In this document: piece by piece, positions 10,501-23,600 of the stretch
Layout of the letters: every line of letters starts with the position of its first letter
Numbering within the stretch: position 1 is the stretch's first letter
DNA from: Takakia lepidozioides
Taxonomy: Eukaryota; Streptophyta; Takakiopsida; Takakiales; Takakiaceae
Assembly: GCA_030704615.1 (NCBI GenBank)
Contig: CM060733.1
Span: 57,846,001-57,910,000 of the forward strand
Direction of reading: 5' to 3'
DNA length: 64,000 nt
Made by a program: the position numbers and the translations under genes
Notes under the pieces: generated by a model
What the model was told of the DNA's origin: nothing
The model's input: only the letters and a program-made list of their open reading frames with translations
Database searches by the model: none

Positions 10501-13500
10501 AGTTTCAAAGGTTTTGACAATGTCAACCAATGAAGCTCCATAGAATCGACATGTTTCTATACTATTGCAATATGATATCATATTTCCTTCAACAATCAGC
10601 AACTGTCTGTAACATGGACTGCAAATACCTTTTTCCAAGTTAACATCGAGTTTAGCGAGAATGGAAGCCTCAACACCCGCAGCCACTACAGCCCGTGCAT
10701 TTGCCTCGATTGTGGAAATATTCTCAAGCACGCAAGCTGCTTTCTCTGCTTGCACCGGGGTCCCAGTGGCCAGCATCTCAATGAGTGGGGGAAGCCCATT
10801 AGCAGCAACTATCTTACCCCTGAAGAGTTTATGGTCCATTTAATCAAACTGAAGGTCAGCAGAAACTTCATATACAAATGGTGAGAACGAAGGCTCTGAG
10901 CAAACCACTCAACAGAGAACATGAAACAAGCAGACTAACAGATGAAACTTGAGATTGTCAAGTTTACTCGAGATTGTCAAGAGACACTCAAGCAGATTGT
11001 CATTAGCTCTGTGCAAGTGTTATGCAGTTCAGGCTGAGTTTTCATAACCCTGTAGCCCCACAACCTGCTCTGTGAGGGTTTGAATCCCACGGGGATTACA
11101 ACATCTTGGGTACATGACAACCAATTTTTAGAGGGAGCGATCCATGACAAGATTGTCAGTTTCTCTCTCCTCCCTCTCCCACCACTAATCTCGTTACATT
11201 TTGTCTGGCAGTCGGTGAAATGCCTGTCTCGAAATAGAGAGCTACAGTAGCAGTTCTAATTGTGTTGGTGTGGTATCAACGGCAGTGTTATGCCACTGTT
11301 GTGGATGCCAATGTCAATCGCTTCTAAAGTTGGTTTTGAACAGATCATTGTGGCTATGAGCTAGCACCATGCCAATTTGAAGCCAGGTTTCATGTGGTGC
11401 TGCGTTACCCACAACTGGCTCACGGACAGAGAGTAGAGTGCAGGTCAGGGTACATCATAGCCAGCATGTGCACATGGAACCTTAAGAAACCCTCAGCTTC
11501 AGCCTTTGTAACGAAGAGACCAAGGGCCAACCTGGGGTCAGGTTTCAGAGCCGATAACTCCTCCAGAATCTCTTCAGCCTCCTCTTTTGTGGCCATGCTT
11601 GCAGTGTTGGAGTCGACGATTGCAACAAGCCCAGGGATGGCCCCTGCTTGCATCTACAATCCAACCAAAGAGCAGCATTCCTATCAGGGCCTGATTTGTG
11701 AAGATCTTCTCACTGAAATCTTGGTGGGACTGAAGCCCCCAAGTTCCCTAATTGCTGTAATTGACCTTAACTATACAAGAATCTAGTTATTATCCAAATT
11801 GCTGGTTTCATGGAAAGACAGCAACACATTAGAAGGTCTCAGGGCCAGACCTGGAATTGAACCCAGACTTACAGTTCACAACCCTGCTTATATCCGCAAC
11901 CAGCTGTTGTCGGTCTATCAGGAACGAACAGGTGAACATCAGGTGGAAAGTCTAACCGGCAGGCTGGTTTGAACATCAGCTGAAATAAGACTTGATGGTT
12001 GCAAAGCTGTTTGATGAGTCACATTATGTTCATGGGCCTACTGTAAGCTAGAATGCCATGTCACTTTGAGAAATATGTGGAGATAGAGGAACACAAAGCT
12101 CACGCAGTGTTTCCAATTCAGAATATGTGACCAAAATATACATCAATGTGAGAGCCTCACAAATTCTGATCACAATTGAGAGGTAACTAAAGACTAAAAG
12201 AAAATATACAACCAAAATAGCCCATGAGAGCAACACCACTACTTTTCGAAACCATAGTATAGAGAGATGTGAGGGGGGCGGGACAGGAAACGGGGACGTG
12301 CTGAAAGTGACCTTGGCTACAGTCTCCTCCTCTTGGTGTGACAACCTGAGCAAAGCGCTCACAACCTGCTCCCAAACCAGGCCCAATTCACCAACTCAAG
12401 TCCAGAAACTCGGAAGTCCGTCAGGAAAATCTCTCACTGCAGTTACTGCACTCCCAAATCACAATTGAAGTTAATATCCACCTTCATGGATGGAATAAAA
12501 GAAAGTACCTTCTCTTTGGTTGTTTGTGGGACATTAGAGGCCCTCAAAATTGCAACCAAAGCAGGAATAGCACCATGTGCATCAATTGAGCGCCGCACTT
12601 TCTGGCTAGACCTCATCCCAAAGTCCAGTGGCACTGGTGTCAATACTCCACTTGCAATTCTACTTCTTTACAATTCCCAAATTTGTCACATTGCATGGGT
12701 GATTGAAATGGTATGAAAAATTAAACATTGCATCCCATAGCAGCACAAGCTTTTACTGTTCAGATAAAAACACAAATTTTGTGCTCCTGTCTACACCTCA
12801 TCACCTCAACAAGTGTAAGAGCAACCAAATTCGTCTTTCAGAAGTGTCTTTCAGAACTGACACGCGACTCCCATAGCTGAACCATAGATCTAGAGAGATT
12901 TGTTGCTTGACTAACTTGTGCAAGATGCACCTCCTCTCCAATAAATTTACATAAGCCCCAATAACATAAACAAAACAGCTAATGCTCACATACACCTGTT
13001 TAAGCCATGCATACATTTCAGACCCATTTTTCCAAAGTATTGAGTACAGTATACAGTGATAAGAAAAAACTCGGGCCGGCATGAAATCTGACTTTCTTCA
13101 GTTTAGAAAATTCATGGACACAATTATCACTGGTTGCACTGAGTAATTTCGGTTAATTTAGAGGTGCTGGAACCAGTGAGCAAGCAGCCAAAAAATGCAA
13201 AATTTCTTACCTCACGCCAAGTTTATCAAGTGCCAAGGCAGCAGCTTCTGTAGTAGCCTCATCTCCACACCCCAGCAGACGCACCAGGTGTGGAACGGCC
13301 CCTGCCTTGTGAATGGCCTGCCGATGGTCTTCATGGATTGCAATTTGTGCCATGGATTCAGCTGCCCGACGAGCAACTGTCAAATCTTCCAAGCTGAGAA
13401 TTAGGACTAGCCGTGGAATGCCATCCCACCAAGGCATGAATGTTATTCTCTCCTCCTCCACGGACGGAAGTGATGCACTCTCCACGTGTTCAGCATTGTA

Positions 13501-16500
13501 TTTTCTAACTTCTTTCTCTATTACACCGATCCGGGCAAGGAACTGCTGTTTCACACGTCCCTCCAATGTAAGCCGAGTTGAGTCGTCAATATCATGGGCG
13601 TCACTTCCCACATTGAGACCAAGCAAAAGTTCCCCAGCACCAAACACAGATTTGACAGGGCTGGGGGCCTCCCCAAGTCTAATGTCGTCTGGCAAAGAAG
13701 GGGCAACTTCCAAGAGAGGTTTGAAAGAGCGGTAGGCACCAGCCCCTATCAGGGGTACTGGCACTAAACCCTCTTCTATGATAGCCAAATTTTGATCAGG
13801 ACTCTTGGCAAGTTCCAGTAGAGCACAGCGGGCCTCCTGTCGAGTTACCTTGGACATTCCTTTGTCCTTCAAAAGTAGCTTGGCCTGCAAGCCAATCAAA
13901 ATGGGTTGCGTTCTCATTGACACACAGCACAACAACCTATTGACCATAGTTCATGATCTGACAGGAAAGGAACAGAAGAACAGAGCCAGGCAAATCAATA
14001 ACAGAGCCACACTCCTTTTTCTCTCTTTGGTCAGGGACACAAGCATATGTCCACAGATGGACAGACTGGAAAATTCAGGGATGACTTAAAAAACCTTTGT
14101 TGCAATCTAATGGCATTCAAGTATCCCTCTTTCCACCAAAATCATAGGAGTACAGAAGACCCACAAGTTTGGGGATGAGCCCAGCTTCAATGAGGACCGG
14201 ATGATTGCTAGGGCTGAGAGACAAGTTGGCTAGCACCCCCGCAGCGGCTTCCCTCTCTCCCTCTCGCTCTGAATCCACCATAGCCATCAGCACTGGCAGC
14301 AGCTCGAGGTCAGCAATTTTTGTTCTTTCCTTTTCATCCACCGAAATGTTCCATAGGACGCACATTGCTTGCTCTCTTACCTACATCAAAATACTGAGAA
14401 TAGAGTTAGAAACATGGGCTATGGAGCTTGACTTAGTCTTCCCAAATTAATCACTATGTCATCATTATGAGTTTCTCATCTAATTTCATCACTTACACAT
14501 TATCTGGACCAGGCCACTCCAGAAGCTCATCATGATCCTGATTCAGAAAGACTGCTTCGGCCACTTATGATTATATTGTCGAACATAGATTAAGCTTTTA
14601 GGCTAATACACTCAAAATAGCCAACAAAAAGTACAGGAAGAAATAGTAAATAGCATGTGAATTCACCCAGATCAGCCTAGAACAAGGAGACTGTACCTAG
14701 GGATTGCCTCCCAAACAACATAGAATGATGGTCATTTGGGCATGGTGGGTAGAGAAAGAGAGAGCTCCATAAGAATCCAAGGTATTGGAGGCTTCAGGTG
14801 ACGCTGCTATAAGTCTTCAGGGAACATGGCAAATATTGCAAAAGCTGTCATGCTTGTTGGTGTAGGCTTTCCGAGCTGTTTGCTGGCGTTCCACCATTTA
14901 GTACAAAGATTCAAAACAGGTCTTCATAACAATGGGTTACTTCAACTGGACCAAACATGTGATAGATGCATTCCAGCTTTCTAGGATTCCTAGTAGTTGT
15001 CAAGAGGAAGTGCCAGCAGCCACTAGGACAAAAGTTCCACGTCATTCCTTGGATTGCTGTGGGTTCGATGTGCTTCACCATACAGGTGGTTTAATTCATT
15101 TGAAACTGTGAGCATTTTGGCATGGAACAGGCCCTTTAAAGCCTTCCAAGTTTTCAAAATCAGACAAGTTGCTTAGAAGGGCTTGCACCAAACAGTGAAC
15201 TGGAATTGTAGTGCTATTGGCTTGGGATGTGCTCAACTTGGCAGGAGAATCTTCAGCACGTCTACCCAGTTGACATCTAGTGACTCAAAACACCTCAAAA
15301 AGGGTTTTTTGGGCCTTCTTGATGCTTTGCCAGGAAATTTATTTTTTTGCCTTGCAAACTCCAATGCAAGAAAGTTAACGTTGAGTGTTCGTACATGAGA
15401 AAAGAAGTACAGGGACACTTATTTTAACTCACCTCGGGAGAAATTGTGCGGCGAGTGAGTAAACCTGCTATCTCTTCCACTGCCCCAGCGTCAACCACCA
15501 AAGACCTGTCAGTCAGAACAGTTTCTCACAGCAATGAAAACCTTAGATTTCCCCAGGAGACAAGACATGTCCATCTGACAGCATAAAAAAAGAAGGGTGA
15601 CGTCAAGTCCTTGCACCAAATCAAAGGCAGTAAACCCTTAAAAGAAGAACAGGGGAGAGAGAATGAGGAGAAAACTTCTAACATTCACAGGAAGCCCGAT
15701 CAGCATATGAAACAATCCAGGAAAGCAGTGAGAGAAACCAAGAGGGGAGACAGATGATGTCCCTCTCAGATGCTAACCCTGTCAGAGCCAATTGTTGAGT
15801 CTCTCATCCAAAACTCAGTTCGAGATTTGCTATGGTGGCTGTGCAAAACTGACAAGTCGGTTAACAGCTTGATCGGGTGGTAATTTAAGAGCCAGCTCAT
15901 GCACAGAGAGGAAAGACACAACTCCTGATCAGATCTATCATGTAAAAACACCGGAAAGAGATGATAGAATGGTATATACCTGTACGTACTGACTGTGGAG
16001 ATGCTGCGTAGAAGACCACAGGCTGCCTCAGCTGTCTCTAACCTATCGGATGGAAGTAGGGACACGACGAGATTCAAGCATCCTGGGAATGCAACAATCT
16101 CATCTATGCTTTCCTTCCCACGCTTTGAGTGCCGCCACAGTGCCAGCACGGCCTCCTCTCTATCCTGGACTGGGTTGTCTAACCCTAGCGATCGTACAAA
16201 TAATCCAACATACCCTTCCTGAACTTGAAGACCAGCTTTGTATGGGGGATTTAGGCCATGGTCTGTCTGGTCACCCCCATATTCCCTAGCAGCTTGCGGT
16301 TCACCTTCAGCATTGAGACCCTGCATTGCAATTTGTAAGTTCCATCCTATGCAGAGCACATAGATTTCTATGTCAGTTGTGCAGCTTGCCAGGCCTCTAG
16401 GGAAATTACCACACTCCACAGTTCAGTGGTACATTACTAAGTCCAGCGCACTGAATGTTGAGAATTCTCTCCTCTACCAAATTCAGGTTGCTTGCTACTA

Positions 16501-17328
16501 ATTCCATACCACTTGATCATGGTTCAAAAGAGTTCTATCACAGGCAGGATGTCAATACCTTCAGGGAAAAAGTGTCCGAGTTTTTATAAAACCTGCTATC
16601 TTATGCTCAGAAGCAATATAGAGCAAAACCAATTAGAGGCTGCTCTTGAATGTAAAATTCGTGGTTATATGACACTAATAAATGCGTGAGTCCCATGGAA
16701 TGCAGCAGTAAAATTAACAAGAAAGGTTCCAATCCAACTACAATATCTCCCTAGCCAGTCATGCACACTGTGAATATCACAATCTTCGTACTAGAAAAGC
16801 ACCTTGTTGAGCACCGGTACAGGTTACTGGTAACTCGAGAAAGATACGTTGCAGTGCCAGTCACGCTGGGAAGCGACAAGGCTCCTCTAAATAATTATCT
16901 ATTCCATGAGGAAAGGAGGTGAGCAAGCTAGGTGCCCGGAGGTTTACCAAATACTGCAGAATTTCCTCTGTTGCAGGGGGCAATGAATGCCACGAAGTAT
17001 CATTCACTTCGTCCTCACCCTCCTTACGGCCATGAAGAGCATTGGCACGTACATTTTGAGTGCTATCAGAACAACCAGCTCCCACCAAGCTGTGGCTCCG
17101 TGTCCGCCTACCGAAATATCTCAATTTCCAGAGTTGCGTTGACGACCGCCGGACATACGACCTCTGTGAATAACGATGTTGATTCAAACAACTTCCAAGT
17201 GCATTTAACGGAGAAATTGGAGAAGATACTGTAAGGTATCGAGAACTCGCCAGACCATGGTGAGGTATGCACAATCCTGGTCTTGACTTAGCAGACCAAT
17301 GCAAGGAACGAACCAATTCCATGCTCAT
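7591..17328 (-). CDS. Armadillo-repeat protein, nine exons, 918 residues
   Basis: Exons: 17328-16948, 16320-15980, 15505-15433 (only 73 nt), 14380-14165, 13884-13211, 12605-12509, 11653-11481, 10819-10629 and 8201-7591. Every junction is GT/AG and in phase, summing to 2757 nt. The start is the ATG at 17328, the first in an open frame. Alpha-solenoid ARM repeats are recognisable throughout, e.g. GAVEEIAGLL, REQAMCVLWNISVDEKE, AAAGVLANLSLSPSNHPVL, AGAVPHLVRLLGCGDEAT, HGAIPALVAILRASN, NGLPPLIEMLATGTPVQAEK and AGAVPALQKFVKRG. The product ends ALYLLRALPT. The first ~60 residues are Ser/Arg-rich and weakly suggest an organellar transit peptide. It resembles the uncharacterised Arabidopsis ARM protein At1g23180. 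The fold implies a protein-binding scaffold; no partner can be read from sequence. The last intron (8202-10628) contains LINE copy C. It is divergently arranged with eIF3d. Confidence 0.88.
8296..10530 (-). mobile_element. LINE copy C: 2.2-kb non-LTR retrotransposon with reverse transcriptase remnants
   Basis: Inserted in the last intron of the armadillo gene, in gene-sense orientation. It is flanked by the 14-bp direct repeat TGAAGCTCCATAGA at 8282-8295 and 10531-10544. The minus strand encodes, in several frames, the palm region of a reverse transcriptase: KGDREEPGNYHGITLL, EGQAGFRRNRGCVDHIF, FFLDVKKAYDTVWRDGLW, AQGCTLSPLLFNVF and the catalytic FADD box (ALMFADDFAG). A C-terminal CNCPLCGQPEDS...HFLIHCPGF cluster follows. 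The frame is broken near 10300, 9400, 9150 and 8810, so the copy is dead. There is no endonuclease domain because it is 5' truncated. It is the longest copy of the family seen in PP2C introns 4 and 5. Confidence 0.92.
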
Positions 17329-17672
17329 GTCTGTAACTTGAGTAATGCGCTCTATTTCCTCGTGTGTGCAGTTCAATCTGAGCTCAACGGATCAAAGCAC
17401 ACTCGATCCGCCATAGCCAAAAGCACAACCAAGGTTTATCAACGGGCAACCGGTGATGACCGGTCAGACCTTCATTGTAGGGTACTGCCGCGGAGACCGC
17501 GCAGGCCCCCTGCGCGGTGGCAGGATGCCACCGCAAGTGTGCCCCACGTTCCGGGAACAGGTTACTTACGAAGGGAACGGATCAAGCATGGCAAACACAA
17601 ACCCTAAAACTTAACGCCTTCTCTCTCCTCTCCATCAGCAAGGCTGCCTTGTTTTGCAATACCGAGACGGCT
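17329..17672. promoter_or_regulatory. Shared divergent promoter/5' UTR region with two overlapping hairpins and a short uORF
   Basis: Only 344 bp separate the start codons of the armadillo gene (minus) and eIF3d (plus), so the promoters must be close or shared. A perfect 10-bp stem, ACCGCGCAGG (17496-17505) with CCTGCGCGGT (17509-17518), overlaps a 7-bp stem, GGTGGCA (17516-17522) with TGCCACC (17526-17532). They share three bases, so only one can form fully at a time. A nine-codon open frame starting ATGGCAAACACA (17588-17614) precedes the eIF3d start and may act as an upstream ORF. I found no convincing TATA box. Confidence 0.6.
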
Positions 17673-20600
17673 ATGGCGTGGACAAACTTTGCAGTGCCTG
17701 AAGTGGCTGAGAACGCCGATGGATGGGGTCCTGGAGCTGGAAGTGTACCCTCCCAGCTGGAATATGTGCCTTACGCGCCCTTTAACAAGGCTGACCGTGT
17801 AGGCCGAGCCTCCGACTGGACTGCGCAGGCGTTTAAATACGCTTCCGGTCTTTTTCTCTCTCGTTCTCATTGTTTGTCTTTCCATGCATGAACTCTTTGT
17901 TTGGATCTTATGAGGGGATGTATGAAAAGCTAAGCGTTCGAGGTTTTGTTTTTTAAAACAGCCTTAATGAAACCTCGTTGCTAGCAAAAATTTTATGCTG
18001 AAGATTTGTAACCGCTGTGAATTCTGGCTCATCCATACAGAACTGCACTACATTGTAAGGGACTGCCACCAGATTGATTGCTGGCTATTCAGCTCACATC
18101 TGGTAACCGCAAATTCTAGATGCGCACACAGTTAGGGTTAGTTTCGAGTCACTGAGGGCGGAGGTGTAGCAGGGGCTGTCAGTTGTAAGACAAATGTCCA
18201 AAATGACTCAAAACGGACTGCTGGGCACCAAGCCATTTCTAGGGTTGGGTTCAGTCCAGTGGTGTAGGACGGTATCTTAGAATACTGTGTGGGTTATAAT
18301 GGGGGTTCCTGCAGTAAAGTGAGAGATTGCTCCTGGGTGATATGGATTCATTTCCTGGCAAAAGAACTGAAAATTCTGCTTAAGCTCAGTTCATTTAGCC
18401 TAGAGTATGGCTTGTTTTGCATGCTCTAGAGGTAAGATGGAGTGTATGTCGTTTTTCTGCCAGGTGATTCACACTGATGTAAGCAATTACCCTGGACATT
18501 TAAGTCATCCTTGTTTGATGATGCATTCGACTCGCGTGGCACCCCAACCATGTAGAGGAACTAGCTGGAGACTCTAGATGAAGGTGACATGCTGCTTGCA
18601 GAGATGATGACTTCGTATGTAGGCGAGGCTCCAAGCTGGGTGGCTAATGGTTGATTGATATTGGCCCTTGCAGGTAGATATGATCGAAACAACAATGGTG
18701 GAAATGCTGTCTTCAACTTCTTCCATAATGAGGACGAGGTGATAATCTGATGCAGCTGTTGTCCCTTCCCACCCTTTGTGTGAAATGCAGAGGAAGATTT
18801 TATTTCTGAACTTGTTGAATTGTTACAAATTTTTACAAATTTTTAAACTTTGTTTTCACTTTGCTGTATTAGCTGTGGTAAGAATGCTATGTTTCAGTGT
18901 GGTGCAACATTGTGACAGGGTAGTACGCTTTGGCAAATATATTTCCAGTAATTTGTGTGTTTGTTAAATGTGTAAAGGCTCTGTGGATCATCTTCTTTCT
19001 ACCATTCCAACAATTCTCAAGGGAAGTAACTGGTTATGACATGGTTGTTGTGTATGTGGATCAGGATTCCTTTCATCTGGTTGACACGCGGCCCGCTCCC
19101 AGACCCAAGTATGGTCGCAAATTTCAACAGGTACCTCCACTTCTGTTCTGGTCAATCTATTTTACATTAATAACCGCTTGTATTCTATCTGGAAATTTAC
19201 AGATCCCAAGCCAATTTTGCGATGGAAGCTGTCTAAGTCATTTATGGGTTTGAGATGCCAGGCATCTTGGAAAAGATAATTGTTGACGCAGATTACAGTT
19301 ACTCCAGAGTTTCTATCATACCCTGGGGTGTGTGCATGAGATTGAAGGGACACACAGCCTCTTTGTCTAGTTTCACAGTCAGATATGAGCAGCGGTGCTA
19401 TGCACACAACCAAGACTGAAGTTCTCCAACTGAGTGTGTTTTGTGTTTGTGTTTGTAGCGCTTCCAAAGGAGAGAAAGAGATGAAGGCAGGCGGGATGGA
19501 GGCCGTGACAGTGGGGCAGGTGCTGACAGAGAGAGGCAGCGCCGGGAGAGATTGCAGCAACAAAAGAGAGGACAATGGAATGCCTACTGGCAGGACAAAA
19601 ATGCCCCACGCGTCGTCTACAACAGCTCGGTATCGACTGTTGTTCTATCAAGTTTCCAACAAGATTTCATGCTGTTTTATTCTCAAACTCCTCCCTTTTC
19701 TTGTAAAGCATGGCAAATCCTACGCATGACTCTTTCGACATGCCATTGGGTGTTTCCAGGTGGACATTCGCCCTGAATGGACGGTTCTGGAACAAATTCT
19801 TCTCACATCCCTGTCAAAGCTTAGCTACGATGTTGGCGAGCCTCAAGACATGTGAGCCCTCTGGCTATATCTGTACATGTTGCATTTGTTGTTTTCTTCT
19901 GCAGTATTCAAGGTTGAACCAATCAATCTATTTAAACCAAGAATTAGGTTTCTGGTTCAGGCAACGTAGAAGTAGTGTAGGGTTTCAGTAAGATTTCTGA
20001 AGCTGACAGCTGTGTGGGTTCAGACCCACAAACTGGGATTTCCCATGTTCTCAATGTTCACATTTTGACATGGGGGCAAACTAGGCTCTCCCATTCAGGG
20101 CTGATGTGCAGGAAGAAAATTTCTAAAATGCTTCACAAAGAAGAACCACGGCCTGATTTTCCATTTGCTGTATGGAATCTCCTGAAGGTTTTGCAACCTT
20201 GTTAGACACATTTACCTCAATGGATCATTCATGATGTTTGACTCATTCAATCTTTGGGAATCTACCAGACTATGGAATGTGAACAGGCCCATCGAGAGTT
20301 CAGTTATGATATTACTGTAGTGAGACAAGATGTATTAACAGGCATTTTTTATTTGTATTGAAGAAAGGTTGTCTTAAAATTGAAGACATGTTGTTGGTGT
20401 GCAGTACAACATGTGGTGCACTGGAGTATTATGACAAGGCCTTTGACCGTGTGACTCCTAAGGTTGGGCTGCCGTGGCATTTTCTTTTGTTTGTCTTCTG
20501 TTTTCTCTGCCAGCCTGCTTCAAAGATATGGAGTTTGATGTATGCTGTTTCATCTGTGGTTACTTCATTCTTAGCAACTGGGTTTAGCTTAGGTTTATTC

Positions 20601-23600
20601 CAGTGTTAGGCGGTTATTTGAATTTCTCTCTAATACCCAGCGGTTACCTATCCGGTTATATATATATATGACCGGCGGAGGTGAAAAAATGAAGTAACCG
20701 GTCCAGTTAGGAACCGGCGGAGGTCACGCATTCAAATAACCGAGCAAAAAAACTCTTAAAAGAACTGCCCAATACCCGCGGTTATTTGATGAAAACCGCC
20801 GGTTATTAGAGGTTTTGCAAGTAACCGTAACCGCTGAGGTTATATTTAGCCATAAAAAATTTAATAACCGCCCAACACTGGTTTATTCTTCAGAACTCAT
20901 CTTTGTAAGAGGATGTTCAAGTTAAGGAGCCAAGAAGTTTCAAGTTAGATCGTTGAGTACACTGATGTGGTTGTGTATGGGGAGGGCAACAGACAGAGCG
21001 ACCTCTGGAAAGATTTGAGAACCGGCAGTTCTATAAGGTTACCACCACTGACGACCCTGTCATCCGGTATGTATCCAACTCTATCTACCACACTTACAAT
21101 GAGGCTTGCAGCATACCTTTGTTGATTTCCTATCCAAGAAACTGCTAATAACCTGGAGGGAAAGGTCGGCATTGCATCCTTTTGTCGTGCTCTCTAAGAA
21201 AAGAGGAAATACCCCATATCACCCTTTTCTAACGTCTTCCTTTTCTAACGCCACCGGGGTGTCTGCAACCAAAACCCGCCCAGTATTGGAGCCTCAATAT
21301 GAGAAGCTGTGATTGGTGGCTTCTTTTCACCAAAACACTGCCCCCGCCCCCTGCCCCCCCCCCCCCCTTCAGCTGTAATGTGGCTGCTGCGTGCTCTCTC
21401 TCACAGAAATATACACACAAGTTGCCCTCTCAGACAGCACTTGTACTGAGGTCACCCAATGTACATTGTGTTTTAAAAATGCATGTTTGCATTCCCGAAA
21501 TCTGTAAGCCTTGAACCTGTAGAAGTCTTGCACTTGTGACTATTTGACAAAGTTACTTCAAAATTGTTACAGGCGATTGCTGTTGGAGAGCGAAGATGTG
21601 GGCACAGTATTTGCAACAGACGCGATCCTGTCAACCCTTATGTGTGCGCCCCGTTCCATGTATTCCTGGGATATTGTCGTCCAGCGGGTGGGCAATAAGC
21701 TGTTCTTCGATAAACGCGACTCCTCTTTTGATCTTCTCACTGTGAGTAACCTTTTCAGTCAAAGAAAATCGATGAATCTTCAAAAGAGCCATTTTCTGTT
21801 CAATGTGTCTTTACATTGTACGCTTGAGCTACTTTGATGGCCTTGTGCAAATTGTGACAGATGAGATGTGAACTCCATGGTAAGAATGACAGTGGTCAAG
21901 AGCAGTGAAGTACTGGCTGCTGTTAGGAATGAGCTGACCAGGTGGAAGAAGTATGACTTAATGGATGGTGATGTTAGTACCACCGGTTAATGGATGTTAT
22001 TTATGTTATTTTGTATGCATGGATTCCATTCGTGTTAGCTTGGCTGAAGTGTTGTGCCGTCATTTTTGTGTGTGGCTTTTGCTGCCAAGTTGTCAGCTTG
22101 TTGCTTAAAGTCCTTTGTTTCGTGTTAGGTAAATGAGACAGCCCAGGAGCCTATCCCGGAGGAGAAAGAGAGCATCAATTCCATGCACTCTTTGAGCCAG
22201 GAGGCCACCTTCATCAACCAGAATTTCTCACAACAAGTGCTCCAGAAGGTGGGTTGCAGAGAATTCAATAAAGGGTTTTTCAAATATCAAGGGTCCTGAT
22301 TTGTTTGGTATCTACACCCCATTGGTGTGAACCTCAGCTTGTCTTTGACTTTGTAGCAGTTTGTTTCCAGCCAGACTTTCATGGATTGTTGGGGTTTTGT
22401 TAATGAACAGGATGGAAAGAAGTACGAGTTTAAGGAGCCTAATCCATTTTCTTCAGAGAATGAGGAAGTGGCATCTGTTGCATATCGGTACCGCAAATGG
22501 AAGCTAGATGAGGTGAGGCTCTTACCCTGAGTATTTTCACCAGAGGGAAATCAGCTGAACCCGTAGGTGTCTTGAACAGAATATGAAGTTAATGAAGGGC
22601 ACATTCTTTATCTCTCCCATCCATGTCGGGGCACATATTCATCCACAAACTTGGGCAGTAGTTAAGTTCAAATCAATATCCCAATCAATCTGACATGGTT
22701 TATCTAGTCTATTTCTACTATATGTTTCAATCTGAAGCTTGAGCATACCTAATGGTACATGATGGTGTACGATGTGACCGGTGATGGTTATGATGACGCA
22801 AACCTGATAGAGCCACCCTAGTGGCCATGTACACACTGTGCTCTGGAATATTTGTTGTCACCTTCTATTCCAACCAACTGAATCCACAGCACTGCTTTTT
22901 CTTTGCATGGCATCAATGCACGATTGTTTTTGGGACTGAGAATGTTTGTAACTCTGTTGGTGGCACTGAAAAAACTAAACGGGAAACTGAAGACTGCCTT
23001 CACCCGCGACAACCATCTGGACATACATGGTGGGGTGTGCAAATTCTTGAAGCATGAAAAGATTCTTACACTCTTGATTATGGGTTTTGGATGTTTGTCC
23101 AGGAAACAACACTGGTGGCAAGGTGTGAGTTACAGAGTGTGGCTGAAGTCAAGGGCCAGGAGGTTCTGTTGACTGTTAATGCTCTGAATGAGTTTGACTC
23201 CAGGATTACTGGAGTCGACTGGCGGCAGAAGATTGAGAACCAGCGAGGAGCGGTGGGTAGAATATATGCCTGCAACTCATCCTGCTCTGGAACCTTTGGT
23301 CTACGAATTCCTATTGTGTTTTCTCATAGCTGTCATGGCCTGTACATTTCACAATACATATATGAATATGCTTCTGTAAGGAGGGATTTTGAAACTAGGC
23401 CAAGGCAGATATATAGTTTGCCATCTTATGGGCTAAGTGGACTCCATCCACATGGATAAGTTTATAACGATGAAATTTGATTTGCATTTTATGTGATATA
23501 TATTTTTTTCTTTATGTATGCAGGTTCTCGCCACAGAGCTTAAGAACAATGCCAACAAGCTAGCTAAGTGGACTGCCCAAGCTCTTCTTTCTGGGGCAGA

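Noticed and set aside
14450-15430. Additional exon in armadillo-gene intron 3 (open frame 15183-15398)
   Set aside because: Exons at 15505-15433 and 14380-14165 join in phase directly across a canonical armadillo helix, leaving no room for another exon.
17517-17672. Possible longer eIF3d N-terminus, since the frame is open upstream of 17673
   Set aside because: The upstream part has no ATG in that frame (it starts at GTG), and eIF3d proteins start close to the DGWGP motif as at 17673.
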